A DNA stretch of 64,000 nucleotides from an uncultured Clostridia bacterium (lineage in GTDB: Bacteria > Bacillota > Clostridia > Oscillospirales > Ruminococcaceae). The notes under the pieces are model-generated. The model was not told where the DNA came from and searched no databases. It saw nothing but the letters and a program-made list of their open reading frames with translations. The stretch is from assembly GCA_947627235.1 (NCBI GenBank), contig CANQVG010000006.1, positions 1 through 64,000 of the forward strand. Direction: 5' to 3'. Both the position numbers and the translations under genes were made by a program. Below are positions 1-9,165 of this stretch, one piece after another (position 1 is the first letter of the stretch; each line of letters starts with the position of its first letter).

Positions 1-33
1 GCGCAGCTTCACGAGCGTTTCGTTGAATTGCAT
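1..33 (-). CDS. XRE-family helix-turn-helix regulator, N-terminal fragment
   Basis: Only the first 11 codons lie in the window (MQFNETLVKLR). They start at an ATG at position 33 with an AAAGGAAG ribosome binding site just upstream. This opening matches the usual start of XRE/Cro-type DNA-binding proteins, where the first helix (FNE.L..LR) precedes the helix-turn-helix. The gene runs off the left edge, so length and effector domain are unknown. It has its own vegetative promoter at 65-93 and a pair of direct repeats upstream of the -35. Family assignment rests on a very short stretch and on resemblance to the two complete XRE genes in this window. Confidence 0.5.
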   Translation of the reverse strand, partial: MQFNETLVKLR

Positions 34-64
34 ATAAGCACTTCCTTTCGCAATTTATGCTTCC

Positions 65-93
65 ATTATAGGAAAAATGCGCCGCAGAGTCAA
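65..93 (-). promoter_or_regulatory. Promoter of the left-edge XRE gene
   Basis: On the minus strand TTGACT (88-93) and TATAAT (65-70) are separated by 17 bp, a near-consensus vegetative promoter. The start codon lies about 32 bases beyond the -10. Confidence 0.7.
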
Positions 94-102
94 TCGCAGA
101 GG

Positions 103-131
103 TGTAACATTCGCGCTACAAAATGTAACAT
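103..131. promoter_or_regulatory. Paired direct repeats upstream of the XRE promoter
   Basis: TGTAACAT occurs at 103-110 and again at 124-131, exactly 21 bp apart, starting 10 bp upstream of the -35. Two identical half-sites two helical turns apart suggest a regulator binding one face of the DNA. The cognate protein is unknown; autoregulation is an inference. Confidence 0.45.
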
Positions 132-145
132 CGACCTCAAAACAT

Positions 146-172
146 AAAAACGGCTCTCCCCAAGGAGAGCCG
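146..172 (-). terminator. gdhA terminator
   Basis: A perfect 9-bp stem (151-159 with 164-172) and a four-base loop is followed on the minus strand by five T residues. It lies just beyond the gdhA stop codon. Confidence 0.85.
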
Positions 173-194
173 TTATTTGATTCGCTGCGAAAAA

Positions 195-1583
<1,389 letters not shown>

Positions 1584-1585
1584 CT

Positions 1586-1614
1586 ATTATAGCACAATAT
1601 TTGCAGGATTGCAA
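1586..1614 (-). promoter_or_regulatory. gdhA promoter
   Basis: Minus-strand TTGCAA (1609-1614) and a perfect TATAAT (1586-1591) with 17-bp spacing lie about 40 bases upstream of the gdhA start. Confidence 0.75.
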
Positions 1615-1656
1615 GAGGAAAATTGCAAAATCATAGGACTTTCTAAAACTTTGCGC

Positions 1657-1685
1657 TTGATTAACGTCCGAATTTGTAGTATAAT
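1657..1685 (+). promoter_or_regulatory. Promoter of the dtd operon
   Basis: TTGATT (1657-1662) and a perfect TATAAT (1680-1685) with 17-bp spacing sit 35 bases before the dtd GTG start. Confidence 0.8.
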
Positions 1686-1720
1686 CATAATAAAGATTCG
1701 TAAAAGGCGGTAAAAAGACT

Positions 1721-2158
1721 GTGAAAGCGGTAATTCAGAGGGTTTTGTCGGCAAAGGTGACGGCAGACGGCAGGGTGACCGGCGAAATAGGCAGGGGATT
1801 TCTGGTACTGTTGGGCGTAGGCTCAGAAGATACAGAGGAAAACTGCCGCAAGCTCGCGTCAAAAATTTCAAAGCTGAGAATATTTTCGGACGAAAACGGC
1901 AAGACCAATTTATCGCTCAGCGATGTCGGCGGCGGGGTGTTGGCGGTGTCGCAGTTTACGCTTTTTGCGGACTGCTCACACGGAAACCGTCCGAGCTTTT
2001 TTGAAGCTGCCGAGCCGGATACGGCAAACCGTCTCTATGAGCTTTTCTGCAACGAACTTGCGGCGCTGGGCTTCGAGCCGCAGAAAGGCGTATTCGGGGC
2101 GAATATGAAGATAGACATGACCGCCGACGGTCCGTTCACGGTTTTTCTTGAGATTTGA
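1721..2158 (+). CDS. dtd: D-aminoacyl-tRNA deacylase
   Basis: This 145-residue protein is DTD, which hydrolyses D-amino acids (and glycine mischarged on tRNA-Ala) from tRNA, protecting translation. It carries the two family signatures: SQFTLFAD near residue 77, and a C-terminal GP dipeptide in DGPFTVFLE that lines the active site. Length matches the family. The start is a GTG at 1721 with AAAGGCGG ten bases upstream. It is first in a three-gene run with an ArsC-like protein and a small membrane protein, behind its own promoter. Confidence 0.93.
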   Translation: MKAVIQRVLSAKVTADGRVTGEIGRGFLVLLGVGSEDTEENCRKLASKISKLRIFSDENGKTNLSLSDVGGGVLAVSQFTLFADCSHGNRPSFFEAAEPDTANRLYELFCNELAALGFEPQKGVFGANMKIDMTADGPFTVFLEI

Positions 2159-2166
2159 GGTGAATT

Positions 2167-2505
2167 ATGAACATTCAGATTTATGCAAGGAGCAAATGCT
2201 TTGATTCTAAAAAGGCGGAGAGGTGGTTTAAAGAGCGCAGGATAAAATACCAGCTTATTGACCTCGACAGAATGGGTCTGAGTCCGCGCGAGCTTGATAG
2301 CGTGATTTTAGCGGTCGGGCTGGAAAATGTCATCGACGAAAAGTCAAAATCACCCGACGCAGTTTCGATGAAGTATCTTTCGAGCCGCGAGCAGAAGATT
2401 GACAAGTTGCTTGACGACCCAAGGCTTCTCAGAAGCCCGATTGTCCGCAACGGCAGGCAGGCGACGGTCGGCTATTGCCCAGAGATTTGGGAAAAGTGGG
2501 AATGA
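2167..2505 (+). CDS. ArsC/Spx-family thioredoxin-fold protein
   Basis: The 112-residue protein has the ArsC-like layout: an N-terminal strand followed by a single cysteine (Cys11 in ARSKCFDSKKAE), and a late L-R-S-P-I-V sequence with the arginine and proline typical of the family active site. It lacks the CxxC of Spx, so it is closer to the YffB/ArsC-like group. Whether it reduces arsenate is doubtful; no other arsenic gene is nearby and many family members have unknown roles. It starts 8 bases after dtd with a GAGGTGAATT ribosome binding site overlapping the dtd stop, so the two are probably co-transcribed. Confidence 0.75.
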   Translation: MNIQIYARSKCFDSKKAERWFKERRIKYQLIDLDRMGLSPRELDSVILAVGLENVIDEKSKSPDAVSMKYLSSREQKIDKLLDDPRLLRSPIVRNGRQATVGYCPEIWEKWE

Positions 2506-2536
2506 TCTTCGACCGGTGAAGAAAGGGGGAGCAAAA

Positions 2537-2698
2537 GTGTCCGAGAAAAAACACGCCGAGACCGTCAAGGCGGGCATAACGTTTGGCAGCGCGTTGGCAA
2601 TGGTCATCAGCTATACAACGTGGCATTCGGTTTTCTGGGCGATAATTCACGGGCTTATGAGCTGGGCGTATGTGATTTATTTTATTCTGAGATATTGA
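2537..2698 (+). CDS. Small membrane protein, unknown function
   Basis: A 53-residue open frame starts at GTG 2537 with a strong AAAGGGGGA ribosome binding site seven bases upstream. It has a charged start (VSEKKHAETVKAG) followed by hydrophobic stretches rich in aromatic residues (about residues 14-50) that could form one or two membrane segments, with two tryptophans and two histidines. It is 31 bases after the ArsC-like gene and is followed directly by a terminator, so it is the last gene of the dtd operon. Similar short proteins occur in Clostridia as uncharacterised entries; I infer no function. Confidence 0.65.
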   Translation: MSEKKHAETVKAGITFGSALAMVISYTTWHSVFWAIIHGLMSWAYVIYFILRY

Positions 2699-2711
2699 GC
2701 GGTATATAAAA

Positions 2712-2740
2712 ACGGCGGTATGGAAAACCCATACCGTCGT
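2712..2740. terminator. Bidirectional terminator between the dtd operon and the ABC fusion gene
   Basis: A 12-bp stem (2712-2723 with 2729-2740, one G-T wobble) is flanked by A residues on the left and T residues on the right. It can stop both convergent units. Confidence 0.8.
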
Positions 2741-2755
2741 TTGTTTATGCACCTT

Positions 2756-5698
2756 TTATTCGGTTCTCAGCGCTACAACCGGGTCTTTCTTGGCGGCTAT
2801 GCCCGAGGGTATAAGTCCCGCGATGAGCGTCAGAGCCATACTTATTATGACAAGAACAGCCGCTCCCGTGACGGGCAGAATCGCCGAGAGGTTATCTATT
2901 CCGGTGAGATAGTGCAGGATGAGGTTTATAGGCAGAAGCAGAATGAGCGTTATACCTATGCCGATTGCGCCCGCCACAAAGCCGACGATGAGAGTTTCGG
3001 CGTTAAACACACGCGAGATGTCCTTTTTCGACGCTCCGACCGAGCGAAGTATGCCGATTTCCTTAGTACGCTCGAGCACCGAGATGTAGGTGATAATTCC
3101 TATCATAATTGAGCTGACCACCAGCGAAATCGCGACAAACGCTATCAGAACGTAGGATATCGCGCTGATTATCGTCGTGACCGAGGACATCAGGAGCGCG
3201 ACATAATCTGTGTAGACGATATTGTCGGCCTCGTCGCCGGCGTCGTTGTAGGCGGCTATGGCGTCAGAGATGAAGTCCTTGTTTTCAAAGGTAGACGCAT
3301 AGATGTAGATGGAGCGCGGCGAATCGAGGTCGACCTGACCGAGAGTACGCAGGTTTTGCTCATAGGTGGAGTCGGAGCGGGTGGAGGGCATACGGTTTTC
3401 AAAGATGTAGAGATACTGCTCCTGAGTTATCTCTGAGGCGTCGAACATCGCGGCGGTTTCGTCGGCGGAAAGAACTCCGAGCTGTGTTTGTATCTGCTCC
3501 GCGTACTGCTGAGTGACGGTTGCGGCGAGTATCTGATTCAGATAGCCCTCCTTGGTTTCGGCGTCCATATTCTGAATATAGGCGAGAACGGATTCCTCGT
3601 CCATCTGGGTCTGAGAGACAAAAGCTTTCATCAGCATATTGTCTATCGCGGCGTCGTCCATAGCGGCGCGGTACTGTCCGACAGCCGAAGCAAGATACTC
3701 CTCGGTGGGGATAGAGGCAAGTTCAATGTACAGCGCGGATTTTTCGGTGTTTGAAAGACCTGATACCCAATTGTCGACTGAGGCTTTTATCTCCTCATCA
3801 GAGGGCTCCTCGCCGTCGACCTTGAACTTAAGCCCGCTGATAACGTCGGTCTCAGGGTCGTCAAGCTGAGCCTTGACTATGTCGCTTGAATTAGTGCGCT
3901 CGATGATGTAGTCGGTGAGTGCAGCGGGATAGCATACGGCTCCGGTCAGGAATGAGGCGACTGCGTCCTTGCTCGGGCGGACAATTCCGACGACCTTGAG
4001 ACGTATAGCCTTATCCGAGTCGTAGAGGAATTGAAGTCCGGTTTCGGTAGCGCTGACGTCGATATAGCCGTCGCCCGAGGGCTGATACTTGTCGCAGTCA
4101 AGAATTACGCGGAAGTCAAGATTGAGAATGTCGTCGTAGCTCCAACTGCCAAATTCCGAGGTGTCAATCTGCTCCTGATTTGCGGCGGCTTTCATAGCGT
4201 CCTGAATGTCGTCGAGGGTCTTTAAGCCGAGCGCGTAGAGCATCATATCGCTGAGCTCGTTTTTATCGCTCACAACTACTACCACTTCGTCGTAGTTTTC
4301 AGGCCAGCGTCCGGCAACGAGGTCGTTCTGCTCCTTGAGAAGGTCGTTTACAATCTCGCCGTTCATTCCCTCAAGCATTTCCTGCCAGGCGTTTATCTGC
4401 ATAAAGTTTGAAAGGGTCGAGCTTGAGGTCTCAAATCCCATCATCGAGTACATGCTGCTCATAAGCTCAAGAATGTCGGATTTAACGATTTTTCCGTCTC
4501 TGTCTGTGGTATAGACGTTCATATCGGTATTGTAAACATAGCTTATAGCCGATGAATACTGCTTGATATCGTCGCCGTTTTCGATAAACTCCTTGAATTT
4601 TACGAGGTTGTTTTCCTGCGCTTCCATTGAGTTTACGGAATTCATCATTTCGTACATAATTTTGCTCTCGTATACGGCGTCGAGGTCATGGCCTGTTTCC
4701 GAGCTGCCGTTGGCGGTGTCGCGCAGGGTGGTCATAAGCTGGGTCATATCCACCTCCTGAGCGTTTATCGTTATCGGGTAGCTCGAAAGTGTGTCTTCCT
4801 GAACGCGGTCTATATAGCTCTGAACGCCCGTAGATACCGAGAGTATCAGCGCTATGCCGATTATGCCGATTGACCCCGCAAAGCTTGTGAGAATCGTCCT
4901 TGTCTTTTTGGTCATAAGGTTATTAAGCGAAAGCGAAAGCGCCGTGAAGAAGGACATCGAGGTCTTCTGTCCCTTTTTCACGCTTCTGACTTCGCTCTGG
5001 TGTTCGTTGGCGTCAGAGCCGTCATAGGGGTCGGAGTCGCTTATTATCTCGCCGTCGAGCAGTTTTACGGTGCGTGAAGCGTATTTTTCCGCAAGCTCGG
5101 GGTTATGTGTGACCATTATTATCAGCTTATCCTTGGATATCTCTTTTAAGATGTCCATAATCTGGATGCTCGTTTGGGAATCGAGAGCGCCCGTAGGTTC
5201 ATCGGCAAGGAGAATTTCCGGGTCGTTGACCAAAGCTCTCGCGATGGCTACTCTCTGCATCTGCCCGCCCGACATCTGGTTTGGCTTCTTTTTGAGCTGG
5301 TCGCCGAGCCCGACTTTTTCGAGGGCCTCTTTGGCTCTGCGTCTGCGCTCCGCCTTGCCCACGCCCGAAAGCGTGAGCGCAAGCTCGACGTTTGAAAGTA
5401 CGGTCTGGTGCGGAATTAGGTTATAGCTCTGGAAGACGAAGCCTATCGAATGGTTGCGGTAGGTGTCCCAATCCGAGTCTTTGAACTTTTTGGTGGACTT
5501 GCGGTTTATCTGCAAATCGCCTGAGGTATACTGGTCGAGCCCGCCTATAATGTTAAGAAGTGTGGTTTTTCCGCAGCCGGACTGCCCGAGTATAGCCACA
5601 AACTCGTTTTTTCTGAATTCTATCGAGATGCCGTTGAGTGCGCGGACCTTTTCTCCGCCCGCGTCGTAATCCTTGACTATGTTTTCGAGCTTAAGCAT
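2756..5698 (-). CDS. ABC transporter, fused ATP-binding and FtsX/MacB-type permease
   Basis: The 980-residue protein combines an N-terminal ABC ATPase with a large membrane domain. Walker A is GQSGCGKT at residues 38-45; the signature MSGGQ and Walker B ILLADEP lie near 142 and 160. The first membrane segment is near residue 270. It is followed by a roughly 550-residue extracytoplasmic region and three C-terminal membrane segments with the FtsX-fold motif (residues about 850-975). This is the topology of MacB-type mechanotransmission transporters, which act on peptides, antibiotics or lipoproteins rather than import solutes. A single-chain fusion of this length is common in Clostridia. It is monocistronic with its own promoter; substrate unknown. 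Confidence 0.85.
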   Translation of the reverse strand: MLKLENIVKDYDAGGEKVRALNGISIEFRKNEFVAILGQSGCGKTTLLNIIGGLDQYTSGDLQINRKSTKKFKDSDWDTYRNHSIGFVFQSYNLIPHQTVLSNVELALTLSGVGKAERRRRAKEALEKVGLGDQLKKKPNQMSGGQMQRVAIARALVNDPEILLADEPTGALDSQTSIQIMDILKEISKDKLIIMVTHNPELAEKYASRTVKLLDGEIISDSDPYDGSDANEHQSEVRSVKKGQKTSMSFFTALSLSLNNLMTKKTRTILTSFAGSIGIIGIALILSVSTGVQSYIDRVQEDTLSSYPITINAQEVDMTQLMTTLRDTANGSSETGHDLDAVYESKIMYEMMNSVNSMEAQENNLVKFKEFIENGDDIKQYSSAISYVYNTDMNVYTTDRDGKIVKSDILELMSSMYSMMGFETSSSTLSNFMQINAWQEMLEGMNGEIVNDLLKEQNDLVAGRWPENYDEVVVVVSDKNELSDMMLYALGLKTLDDIQDAMKAAANQEQIDTSEFGSWSYDDILNLDFRVILDCDKYQPSGDGYIDVSATETGLQFLYDSDKAIRLKVVGIVRPSKDAVASFLTGAVCYPAALTDYIIERTNSSDIVKAQLDDPETDVISGLKFKVDGEEPSDEEIKASVDNWVSGLSNTEKSALYIELASIPTEEYLASAVGQYRAAMDDAAIDNMLMKAFVSQTQMDEESVLAYIQNMDAETKEGYLNQILAATVTQQYAEQIQTQLGVLSADETAAMFDASEITQEQYLYIFENRMPSTRSDSTYEQNLRTLGQVDLDSPRSIYIYASTFENKDFISDAIAAYNDAGDEADNIVYTDYVALLMSSVTTIISAISYVLIAFVAISLVVSSIMIGIITYISVLERTKEIGILRSVGASKKDISRVFNAETLIVGFVAGAIGIGITLILLLPINLILHYLTGIDNLSAILPVTGAAVLVIISMALTLIAGLIPSGIAAKKDPVVALRTE

Positions 5699-5748
5699 TT
5701 ACCTGCCTCCTAAGTTGATAGCTGTACAGTTTTATTCTTTCAGCTTAC

Positions 5749-5777
5749 ATTATATCACCTGGGCTCTTTTGTTTCAA
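5749..5777 (-). promoter_or_regulatory. Promoter of the ABC fusion gene
   Basis: Minus-strand TTGAAA (5772-5777) and a perfect TATAAT (5749-5754), 17 bp apart, about 50 bases upstream of the start. Confidence 0.8.
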
Positions 5778-5833
5778 GATTTAGTGTGTGAAGACCATGT
5801 GAAAAATAACTAAAATCCGATAGATGTTTTTGC

Positions 5834-5874
5834 AAAAAATAACAAATGCCGCCCTGCAAAGGACGGCTGTTTGT
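5834..5874 (-). terminator. Terminator of the alpha-galactosidase unit
   Basis: The stem GCCGTCC/GGGCGGC with an outer ACAAA/TTTGT pairing is followed on the minus strand by TATTTTTT. It touches the stop codon of the small CxxC gene. Confidence 0.8.
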
Positions 5875-6080
5875 CATCTGAACAGTGTGCAGTTTCCGCT
5901 TTCACGGAAAAAGCGGATTTTTTCTTCTATCGCCTCACGGCTGACGTTGAAATACTTCGCGAGACAGTCTATGCACAAAAACTCCTCTGCGGTGCGAAGA
6001 ACCATTTTTTTGTATATCGCTATGTCGTCTGACATAAGCTTTGCTCCGCACTGTTTGCAGGTCTCGAAGTTTGCACTCAT
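5874..6080 (-). CDS. Small zinc-ribbon-like protein coupled to the galactosidase
   Basis: The 68-residue product begins MSANFETC and carries two CxxC pairs, CKQC near residue 8 and CIDC near residue 37, the spacing of a small zinc-binding fold. These are followed by a sequence resembling a helix-turn-helix (YFNVSREAIEEKI). The ATG at 6080 overlaps the galactosidase stop codon as ATGA, with GTAAAGGT immediately upstream, so translation is coupled. A longer in-frame reading upstream exists but lies inside the galactosidase frame and has no ribosome binding site. Function unknown; a regulatory or metal-binding role is only suggested by the motifs. Confidence 0.7.
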   Translation of the reverse strand: MSANFETCKQCGAKLMSDDIAIYKKMVLRTAEEFLCIDCLAKYFNVSREAIEEKIRFFRESGNCTLFR

Positions 6081-7234
6081 ACCTTTACAAGCTTTACTCT
6101 GTAGAGTTGGCAGCAATGAGGCATAATATTCGCCGAGAATCTCTCGCGGAAGGTTCCTACGGTCTTGTGTTCCCAACAGTCGTAAAACTCGAGGGCAAAG
6201 CCTGAGTTGTAGGTAAGACCCATATCCCAGAAATTAAAGGATATTTCGGCGGGATGCTCACCGTCGGCAAAGTTGACAAGGCAGACCGCGTAGTCGCCGT
6301 TTTCAAGAGGCTTCACAAGACCCTTGCAGCTTTGGTTGCACCAGTGGTCAATTTCGTATACGCCTCTGCCCTCGGGGTCCTGATTTATCGCGATTACATC
6401 CTTGTTTAGCAGTATGTTTTTAGTTTCCTCTGTCATATTTCTGATGTCGCAGCCTATCATAAGCGGGGAATTCATTATCGCCCAGAGCGAGAAATGGGTT
6501 TTATATTCATCGGTGGTGCAGCCGAAGCCCTTTCCGGCTATCCAGCCGTTTTCGGAGTGACCGCTCATACCCACAACGAGCATATCAATGTCGTTCCAGC
6601 AGTAGGTGCCGCCCTGACTCTGTTTGTCGAGCTGAGACAGAGCAAGACCCTTGATGGAGTTCCAGTTATCCTGAATGTCGCCGGTCGAGCGGAACATCTG
6701 CGCGCCGGTATTTCTTATCCAGTCGTGAACGTTGTCCGAACCCCAGTTGCAGGCGGAGAAAAGAATATCCCTGCCGCAGTTGCGGAGCGCCATAGCCATT
6801 CTTCTGTAGAGCAGGTCGCCGGGGACGGTCTTGGGCTTGTAGCAGTAGTCATACTTAAGGAAATCTACTCCCCACGAGGCGAACAGCGCTGCGTCCTGAT
6901 ATTCGTGCTCAAAAGAGCCGGGATAATTGGCGCAGGTATGGGTTCCGGCGCAGGAATAGATTCCGAATTTAAGACCCTTTGAGTGTACGTAATCCGCCAC
7001 GGCTTTCATTCCGTTCGGGAATTTTTCGGGGTCGGGAACGATGTTGCCGTCCTTGTCGCGCTCTCTGAGGCTCCAGCAGTCGTCGATGACGACGTATTCG
7101 TAGCCGGCGTCCTTAAGACCTGTCTCGACCATAGCGTCGGCGGCGCCCTTAATGAGGTTTTCGTCAATTTTCCAACTGAATGTGTTCCATGAATTCCAGC
7201 CCATAGGCGGGGTGAGTCCGAGATTCTTAGGCAT
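6077..7234 (-). CDS. Alpha-galactosidase, GH27 family
   Basis: This 385-residue enzyme hydrolyses terminal alpha-1,6-galactosyl residues (melibiose, raffinose, galactomannan side chains). It opens with the GH27 signature PPMGWNSWNTF. The nucleophile is Asp129 in LKYDYC, and the acid/base is Asp186 in RSTGDI, matching the spacing in the family. There is no signal peptide, so it acts on imported oligosaccharides in the cytoplasm. No sugar transporter is adjacent. The promoter at 7296-7324 has consensus -35 and -10 boxes. It is coupled to the small CxxC protein downstream. Confidence 0.93.
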   Translation of the reverse strand: MPKNLGLTPPMGWNSWNTFSWKIDENLIKGAADAMVETGLKDAGYEYVVIDDCWSLRERDKDGNIVPDPEKFPNGMKAVADYVHSKGLKFGIYSCAGTHTCANYPGSFEHEYQDAALFASWGVDFLKYDYCYKPKTVPGDLLYRRMAMALRNCGRDILFSACNWGSDNVHDWIRNTGAQMFRSTGDIQDNWNSIKGLALSQLDKQSQGGTYCWNDIDMLVVGMSGHSENGWIAGKGFGCTTDEYKTHFSLWAIMNSPLMIGCDIRNMTEETKNILLNKDVIAINQDPEGRGVYEIDHWCNQSCKGLVKPLENGDYAVCLVNFADGEHPAEISFNFWDMGLTYNSGFALEFYDCWEHKTVGTFRERFSANIMPHCCQLYRVKLVKV

Positions 7235-7295
7235 ATTTATTTCCTCCAGTTAAAAGTCAGATGCGTTTAGTTCCAAGGCTTTTACGCTCGCGGCT

Positions 7296-7324
7296 ATTAT
7301 AACAGCGCGGCGGACGTTTGTCAA
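7296..7324 (-). promoter_or_regulatory. Promoter of the GH27 gene
   Basis: Perfect TTGACA (7319-7324) and perfect TATAAT (7296-7301) on the minus strand with 17-bp spacing. Such a full-consensus promoter would be strong unless repressed; no clear operator palindrome was seen over it. Confidence 0.85.
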
Positions 7325-7425
7325 TCGCAAATTCAAATTTTTCACAGAACGTTCAAAAAGGTTTTCAATGCTGTGAGGATAGGTTAATTTTTCGAGCCCA
7401 TAGGCGGACAAAATTAAAACCCAAG

Positions 7426-7453
7426 TTGACATTTTCGGAAAATTCGGTAAAAT
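7426..7453 (+). promoter_or_regulatory. Promoter of the sigma factor fusion gene
   Basis: TTGACA (7426-7431) and TAAAAT (7448-7453) with 16-bp spacing; the leader is about 65 bases. A second possible -10 (TATACT near 7488) has no good -35. Confidence 0.55.
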
Positions 7454-7525
7454 TTTTTTAGAAATCCTAACTGCGGACTTCTTTCTTATACTATACCTAC
7501 GAAAGCTTTCAAAGGGGACAGAAAA

Positions 7526-9118
7526 ATGGACACAAAAACGGCTGCCCGGCTTATTTCGGAAAATCTTGCTTCGGTATATGCCTATGCCGCCTCGCGGCTC
7601 TATGAGCAGAACAAGGCGGAAGACCTCGCTTCGGAAATAGTCTGCGAAGTGCTGGGGTCGGTGGAAAATCTTCGCGACGACAAGGCGTTCTGGGGATTTT
7701 TCTGGAAGACCGCCGAAAACACCTTTCGCAAGTTCATACGCCGAGAAGCTCTGAGGCAAAAGGCGGAGGTTTCGTACTCTGGTAATTGCAGCTTCGAAAT
7801 TATAATTCCCTCGCCCGAGCCTACGCCGGAGGATGATATTTCGGAGCGCTCCGAAGCCGAGGAGCAGATATATCTGATACGCCGAGAGCTGTCCCTTTTA
7901 ACAAAAGCGCGCCGCGAAGTCACCGTCGCCTATTACATACGCGGAAAAAGCGTTTCGCAAATTTCAGACGAACTCGGAATAAGCGCCGAAATGGTGAAAT
8001 ACCACCTTATGATGGCGCGAAAGCAACTGAAAGAAGGTTATAATATGGAGAGAAAACTGGGAAAATACAGTATTGACCCCGGCGTGTTCCGCATCAATTT
8101 CTGGGGCGACTGGAACCACTACAACGGCATTATTGACCGCAAACTGCGCGGCTCTATACTGCTTGCGGCATATAAAGACCCCTTGACCGCAGAAGAGCTC
8201 TCGGTAGAACTTGGCGTCGCGATGCCTTATCTTGAGGAGGAGATAGACGCCCTCGAGGCTGCGGGGCTTCTTTATAAGAACGGCAAGAAATATCAGACCG
8301 ACCTGCCGATCCTTACGCTCGACTGCCAGCGCGAGGTCGAGGAAAAGACAAAGCCGCTTTATCCCGCTTTTGCAAAAGAGATATACGACGACCTCAAGGC
8401 GCTTCTGCCCGAGGTCAGAAAGCTTGACTTTAAGGGCAGCGACTTTGACGACAACCGCCTTATGTTTATGCTCTTGAATATGGCGGTAGTGCGCGGCTAC
8501 TATTATTCAAACTATGTTTCGCCCGTGAGCGGCGGACGCGACCTGCCGCTCGGCGGTCACGGCTTCATCTGGGGTCACGACAACGACTGGGTACTCCAGC
8601 ACTTCCACGGCATAGCGGGTATTTGCAACTCCGAGGACGGAAAAACGTGGTTTTCTGCCGTAAACTACACTGCCATCGAAAAATGCCAGGACTTCTGGCG
8701 CTCTGAATTCGTCGAGGGCGTGAAGCTCATAAACGCCGCTATATCCGAAGAGACCGTAAGCAGCGGCGGAGACAAGCTCGCCGAGCTTGTCGAGGGAGGG
8801 ATAATAAGCTGCCAAGAGGGCAGGCTTTCGGCAAACTTCCCGGTCTTCACCGAGGAAGTATACACTCACATTGTTGAGAAGCTGCTGAGACCGACATTCA
8901 TAAAGATGAGCGAAAAGATGATTGAAGTCAGCGATATGGGCGAAAAGATTCTGTCGGCGGCAGCGCCCGCCCGTCTGCGCCCGCAGTGCGGCGACATAGC
9001 GAAGATCGCTTTCAGGCTCGACGTCGGCGCGATAACTATGGAGCAGATGCTCGCCGACGGTCTTTTGACCTTACCCGGGCAAAGGGTTCCGCTCTGCATT
9101 TACGGCGTGAAAAAGTAA
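7526..9118 (+). CDS. Sigma-70 family (ECF-like) factor with large C-terminal extension
   Basis: The 530-residue protein starts with an ECF-type sigma factor. Region 2 is at residues 1-75 (AEDLASEIVCEVL and a W-x-x-F-W-K-T-A segment), and region 4 at about 120-172 with a helix-turn-helix (SVSQISDELGISAEMVKYHL). A further 357 residues follow: a likely winged helix (about 205-250, TAEELSVELGVAMPYLEEEI) and a long domain I do not recognise, rich in aromatic residues (HGFIWGHDNDW). Typical ECF factors are about 170-200 residues, so this is an unusual fusion. An internal ATG at 8045 has a good AGAAGG ribosome binding site and could start the C-terminal part separately. No anti-sigma gene is adjacent; the extension may be the built-in sensor. 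Confidence 0.8.
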   Translation: MDTKTAARLISENLASVYAYAASRLYEQNKAEDLASEIVCEVLGSVENLRDDKAFWGFFWKTAENTFRKFIRREALRQKAEVSYSGNCSFEIIIPSPEPTPEDDISERSEAEEQIYLIRRELSLLTKARREVTVAYYIRGKSVSQISDELGISAEMVKYHLMMARKQLKEGYNMERKLGKYSIDPGVFRINFWGDWNHYNGIIDRKLRGSILLAAYKDPLTAEELSVELGVAMPYLEEEIDALEAAGLLYKNGKKYQTDLPILTLDCQREVEEKTKPLYPAFAKEIYDDLKALLPEVRKLDFKGSDFDDNRLMFMLLNMAVVRGYYYSNYVSPVSGGRDLPLGGHGFIWGHDNDWVLQHFHGIAGICNSEDGKTWFSAVNYTAIEKCQDFWRSEFVEGVKLINAAISEETVSSGGDKLAELVEGGIISCQEGRLSANFPVFTEEVYTHIVEKLLRPTFIKMSEKMIEVSDMGEKILSAAAPARLRPQCGDIAKIAFRLDVGAITMEQMLADGLLTLPGQRVPLCIYGVKK

Positions 9119-9129
9119 ACTTCATAATA

Positions 9130-9159
9130 AAAAATCCCGCATTTGCATGCGGGATTTTT
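9130..9159. terminator. Bidirectional terminator between the sigma gene and dnaJ
   Basis: A 13-bp stem (9130-9142 with 9147-9159) with A and T flanks serves the convergent sigma gene and the dnaK operon. Confidence 0.9.
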
Positions 9160-9165
9160 AATTTA

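Noticed and set aside
2167..2505. Arsenate reductase role for the ArsC-like gene
   Set aside because: Only one cysteine of the ArsC motif is supported and there are no ars genes around; the fold, not the activity, is all that can be claimed.
7380..7525. A second, ECF-type autoregulated promoter for the sigma fusion gene
   Set aside because: A GAAATCCTAACT-like stretch and TATACT exist, but I cannot define an ECF consensus for this factor from one site.
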